DNA from: Synechococcus sp. AG-679-C18
GTDB lineage: Bacteria > Cyanobacteriota > Cyanobacteriia > PCC-6307 > Cyanobiaceae
Length of the DNA stretch: 64,000 nucleotides
Assembly: GCA_003210755.1 (NCBI GenBank)
Contig: QCUL01000007.1
Location: 1 to 64,000 of the forward strand
Reading direction: 5' to 3'
Part shown: piece by piece, positions 63,613 to 64,000 of the stretch
Position numbering within the stretch: the first letter of the stretch is position 1
Layout: each line of letters begins with the position of its first letter
Made by a program: the position numbers and the translations under genes
The notes under the pieces: generated by a model
Told to the model about the DNA's origin: nothing
What the model saw: only the letters and a program-made list of their open reading frames with translations
Databases searched by the model: none

Positions 63613-64000
63613 AACCACGCCAATTGCACCAAAGGGTTTGTCCTCGCTGTTAGAGGCTTTTGGATGGACTGATCCGGATGGTTGGTGGACCCACTGGCAG
63701 CATCGAGGTGGGTTTGAGATTGGTCGAGGCGTCTGGCCTTCTGATATCCAAGATGAATGGTTATTTGGTGTTGCTCTGCCGTTGCTATCGCAAGTTGAAA
63801 CCCTTCTGGAGATGGGTGATCGTCAGTTGCTTGGCCTGAGTGCTCTTCCTGGATGTGGGAAAACGACCCTTTGCGATTGGCTCATTCATGTCAGTGAAGA
63901 TTTCGGCTGGTCAGTCGCTTTCCTTTCAATCGATGATTTCTATTGGCCTGGTCAGGAGCTAGAGCGACGCATGGCTGGAAACCCTTGGGGTGTGCCTCGT
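63575..64000 (+). CDS. D-glycerate 3-kinase, N-terminal part (cut by window end)
   Basis: Not in the track because it runs off the window. ATG 63575 (MPLSSRPLN) overlaps ycf20 by 38 bases; a TTG at 63602 is a later alternative. The visible 142 residues include GWWTHWQHRGGFEIGRGVWP, then the P-loop LSALPGCGKTTLCDW and a strand FLSIDDFYWP, the pattern of the plant/cyanobacterial glycerate kinase (GLYK) family. GLYK closes photorespiration by making 3-phosphoglycerate. No stop is in view. Confidence 0.85.
   Translation, partial: MPLSSRPLNLDLETTPIAPKGLSSLLEAFGWTDPDGWWTHWQHRGGFEIGRGVWPSDIQDEWLFGVALPLLSQVETLLEMGDRQLLGLSALPGCGKTTLCDWLIHVSEDFGWSVAFLSIDDFYWPGQELERRMAGNPWGVPR

Noticed and set aside
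1-64000. CRISPR array, prophage, transposon or Nif11-type (prochlorosin) precursor genes
   Set aside because: No regularly spaced repeats, integrase, transposase, paired IS ends or double-glycine leader peptides were seen on either strand.

Overview
The window looks like a chromosome segment of a marine picocyanobacterium (Prochlorococcus/marine Synechococcus lineage). The evidence is oxygenic-phototroph genes (psb30, chlP, acsF, ccsA, a ycf20-like gene, ferredoxin-sulfite reductase, a partial glycerate kinase), a B12-dependent monomeric ribonucleotide reductase, and several families largely confined to cyanobacteria or picocyanobacteria (DUF3104, DUF2808, DUF2996, DUF3531, DUF6464, CPP1-like). 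Moderately AT-rich core genes separated by long, very AT-rich spacers suggest a low-light LLIV-like Prochlorococcus. A CpcG/CpcL-type phycobilisome linker would be more expected in Synechococcus, so the genus is left open. No phage, integrase, transposase or CRISPR array was seen.

Layout. 1-11,700 is an AT-rich accessory region. It holds a glutamine-amidotransferase-like gene, a run of small orphan genes on the + strand, and a minus-strand cluster (CpcL-like linker, tiny membrane proteins, secreted nuclease-fold protein). It also holds a DUF938 methyltransferase and a compact structured locus at 9,640-9,925. Its spacers are strikingly T-rich on the + strand. tRNA-Ser(UGA) and nrdJ follow. 14,900-32,950 is core genome: methyltransferase, prfC, CPP1-like, hslO, ABC ATPase, rpsB-tsf, recG, a VanX-like dipeptidase, sir, glyS, chlP and a VanY-like carboxypeptidase. 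33,800-39,330 is one directional run: typA, DUF309, lptA, lptB, lptF/G and ccsA. 39,500-45,800 is a second AT-rich accessory stretch, with a GtrII-like membrane glucosyltransferase, a lipoprotein, DUF2808, DUF3104, a repeat-bearing orphan protein and candidate small RNAs. 45,800-48,800 carries TerC, DUF6464 and a DEAD-box helicase. 48,757-57,900 is a long minus-strand run (RNB-family protein, ubiX, membrane protein, DUF2996, acsF, tldD, tldE/pmbA, fmt). The end carries two half-size Gdt1/UPF0016 genes, a YkgJ-like protein, psb30, a ClC channel, recJ, a HAD phosphatase, ycf20 and the start of a glycerate kinase.

Functional links. lptA, lptB and lptF form a lipopolysaccharide export set. chlP and acsF serve chlorophyll synthesis. 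psb30 and the two Gdt1-like (presumed Mn2+ export) genes relate to photosystem II and manganese. rpsB-tsf, prfC, typA, glyS and fmt serve translation. Genes missed by the ORF track include psb30, three small proteins at 5,386, 5,639 and 11,075, and the partial glycerate kinase. The most notable observations are an RNase II/R-family protein that has lost key catalytic residues, a CpcL-like linker with a C-terminal membrane anchor, a nuclease-fold protein without the usual acidic catalytic residues, a structured rpsB leader, a two-terminator RNA/peptide locus at 9.6-9.9 kb, a Yfr2-like hairpin before the DUF3104 gene, and a fresh 36-bp in-frame duplication.
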